Assembly: GCA_024734555.1 (NCBI GenBank)
Contig: JANPWX010000097.1
Span: 5,543,639-5,607,638 of the forward strand
Length of the DNA: 64,000 nt
Reading direction: 5' to 3'
DNA from: Trochalopteron elliotii
Lineage: Eukaryota; Chordata; Aves; Passeriformes; Leiothrichidae
Numbering within the stretch: the stretch's first letter is position 1; the number at the start of each line of letters is the position of its first letter. The position numbers were made by a program, and so were the translations under genes. The notes under the pieces were generated by a model, which made no database searches, was not told where the DNA came from, and saw nothing but the letters and a program-made list of their open reading frames with translations. This document shows, piece after piece, positions 62,663 to 64,000 of this stretch.

Positions 62663-63248
62663 CATATCAAAGCAGTATCCCTATCTCAGTTTATTATCAA
62701 CAACACTGTTATGTGTGATTAGTATTAATGATTTCCCAGTGATGCTAACATCAAATTTCTTTGCTCCTCAGCCAGTCAATGAAACGTTGGCTAATTCCTT
62801 ATAGACTTCACAGATGAAGGAAATTTTGAAGGAAGAACTGACTATAGTTACCATTTGTTACCAATAGGAAACATTGATTGGGTCCCTCATTTCTCCTGCC
62901 CAAAATAATTTACAAGATTCATACCAAAAGAAAAAAAAAAAAAAGTCTGTAGACTCTTGAAGGGCATACAGACCTACAAAAGCTTGATAGAAAAGTTAGT
63001 TTCAATCTATAGTTAGTCCTTCAGTTTTAGAGGCAGTATTCCTTGTGGGTTTTAAGTGAGAAGCCAAAGCAGGCTTTAATAAAATATATTCAAATGTAGT
63101 TCTAAATATTGGGTGGTTGCCACTGCCCCATTACAAATGCAATTTAAATCTTTCATGCATTTGAAGAAAATTGATGCAATTGTTCAGCTTACATAACTTT
63201 TTATTGTGCTATATGTTTTTTATAAGTTCCATTAAAATCATTCTGTTT

Positions 63249-63275
63249 ATATAGCATATAAACTATATGCTATAT
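63249..63275. repeat. Perfect 11-bp hairpin 37 nt upstream of the candidate exon
   Basis: Arm ATATAGCATAT (63249-63259), loop AAACT (63260-63264), arm ATATGCTATAT (63265-63275). In a transcript it would fold into an 11-bp stem just upstream of the branch-point-like TTACTAAT (about 63290-63297) of the next acceptor. Confidence 0.85.
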
Positions 63276-63311
63276 GTATCTACTATATACTTACTAATTT
63301 ATCTCTAACAG

Positions 63312-63356
63312 GTTATGGAAGACATTTCATTTGGAGCAGAGGGTCATTTATCTGAG
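63312..63356 (+). CDS. DISC1: Candidate small DISC1 exon (45 nt, in frame)
   Basis: The stretch is bounded by ATCTCTAACAG and a near-consensus donor, GAG|GTAAGTG. TTACTAAT, close to the branch-point consensus, lies about 15-22 nt upstream. The previous exon ends in phase 0. In that phase these 45 nt read 15 codons without stop, VMEDISFGAEGHLSE, and also end in phase 0, so inclusion keeps the frame. It is either the fast-evolving bird counterpart of the human segment just after residue 769, or a cassette exon that human lacks. Similarity to human ESYILSAELGEKCED is slight (an acidic, Ser/Gly-containing stretch), so homology is not shown. The polypyrimidine tract is weak. Chance pseudo-exons of this quality do occur in introns, so confidence is moderate. 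Confidence 0.5.
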
Positions 63357-64000
63357 GTAAGTGTTTTCTAGGCAGTATAAAGTGACGATATTGTACAGAC
63401 TTTTCTTTGTCTCAATTAGAATAAATGACACTTGCTTTTGTAGTGTTACTTTTGCTTAAAAAATGCTAGAGAGTGTGTGAGCACTTGGAAAAGCAACACA
63501 ATCACTACTAGAGTGGGCCCATTCCTTTTTTCTTTTTTTTCCATTGAAGATAATGGCGTAATTGCTGAGTATTTCAGGGAGTTTATAGTTAAAACCTGTG
63601 TTAATAATTTTAACACGTACTAGCAACAGGATGAACACACTGGGGAAAAAAAGAACCAGTAGTATTTAGCCAGCCAAACAGTAGCCCTGTCCTGATGCTT
63701 AAGAATGGAACAAAACCATGATGCTTAGCCTGTTTTTTTGTGTGCCACTAAAAATACCTTTGAATTTATGTTTGAAGTATAAAAGCATACAAGCATACTG
63801 CAGCAGAATATATGGTAATAGGGATTTCATCTAAATTAAAATACTGGATGGTTGTAATTTGACACCATTTTCATAAATAAAAAAGATCTCAGAACCTAGT
63901 CCATGTATTTAAGAAGGCTAGGATGATTGAGTAACATGAGATGCGTGGCCTATGAGAAAAAAATTGCTTACATACAAAAGTCTGTCTACCTACCAACTAA
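63357..64000 (+). other. DISC1: Downstream intron of DISC1, 5' part
   Basis: Sequence after the donor GTAAGTG. No further exon, repeat family or regulatory element is recognisable, and stops occur in all frames. The gene's last exon(s), encoding the C-terminal NDEL1-binding part in mammals, must lie beyond the window. Confidence 0.55.

Larger units (their letters stand above)
58232..63311 (+). other. DISC1: DISC1 intron 11 equivalent
   Basis: The donor GTATCT after GAAAGAG is only moderate. The end is set by the candidate exon at 63312; if that exon is not real, the intron continues past the window. Retention would add 22 codons before TGA at 58298-58300. Apart from a short (GT)n and two small palindromes listed separately, I see only AT-rich intron sequence. 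I looked for the human segment that follows residue 769 (SYILSAELGEKC, then GKKLLYLEDQL) and found no obvious match in the window. Confidence 0.75.

Noticed and set aside
1..64000. CRISPR arrays, operons, rRNA or tRNA genes, bacterial or phage systems
   Set aside because: The spliced exons and avian retroelements show vertebrate nuclear DNA. No regularly spaced repeats, tRNA cloverleaf or rRNA segment was seen.

Overview
The window looks like nuclear DNA of a bird. It is AT-rich and almost entirely non-coding, with vertebrate-type splice sites. It holds one clear and one very old CR1 retrotransposon tail, one ERVL-type avian LTR, and a degenerate ancient LINE tail of a kind common in sauropsids. 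The species is not resolvable by eye; a neoavian such as a songbird is a reasonable guess.

The window lies inside one gene on the + strand, the bird orthologue of DISC1 (disrupted in schizophrenia 1), near its 3' end. Two exons are clear. A 61-nt exon at 39338-39398 encodes a peptide beginning TSVKENAEKYMEILEDKL and matches human residues about 662-681 (human exon 10). A 244-nt exon at 57988-58231 contains VWEADLEAC and matches human residues about 682-769 (human exon 11). The codon split between them (AG|C, Ser) and the reading frame agree exactly. A third, less certain exon of 45 nt (63312-63356) has good splice sites and fits the frame left by exon 11. No other protein-coding gene is supported.

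Layout: 1-39337 is the 3' part of a very large intron (human intron 9 equivalent). It contains a CpG-island-like patch (2481-2730), an A/C-rich tract (7086-7216), a cluster of near-perfect hairpin palindromes (7.9-13.5 kb), an ancient CR1 tail (9545-9965), a TTTA microsatellite (15051-15094), a 1-kb CR1 fragment (21680-22690) and a 24-nt T run (31797-31820). 39399-57987 is intron 10, with a solo ERVL-type LTR in antisense (46687-47279), a long T-rich pyrimidine tract (52975-53088) and a degenerate LINE tail (54530-55430). 58232-63311 is intron 11. 63357-64000 is the start of the next intron if the third exon is real.

The main points of interest are four. In the bird exon 11, the human S704 variant site and S713 phosphosite are not serine. 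The human in-exon alternative donor (L/Lv isoforms) has no GT here. There is a possible extra 15-codon exon next to a perfect hairpin. There is an intragenic CpG-rich patch with homeodomain-like and nuclear-receptor-like sites that could be an alternative promoter or an enhancer. All homology statements come from remembered protein and repeat families; no database search was run.
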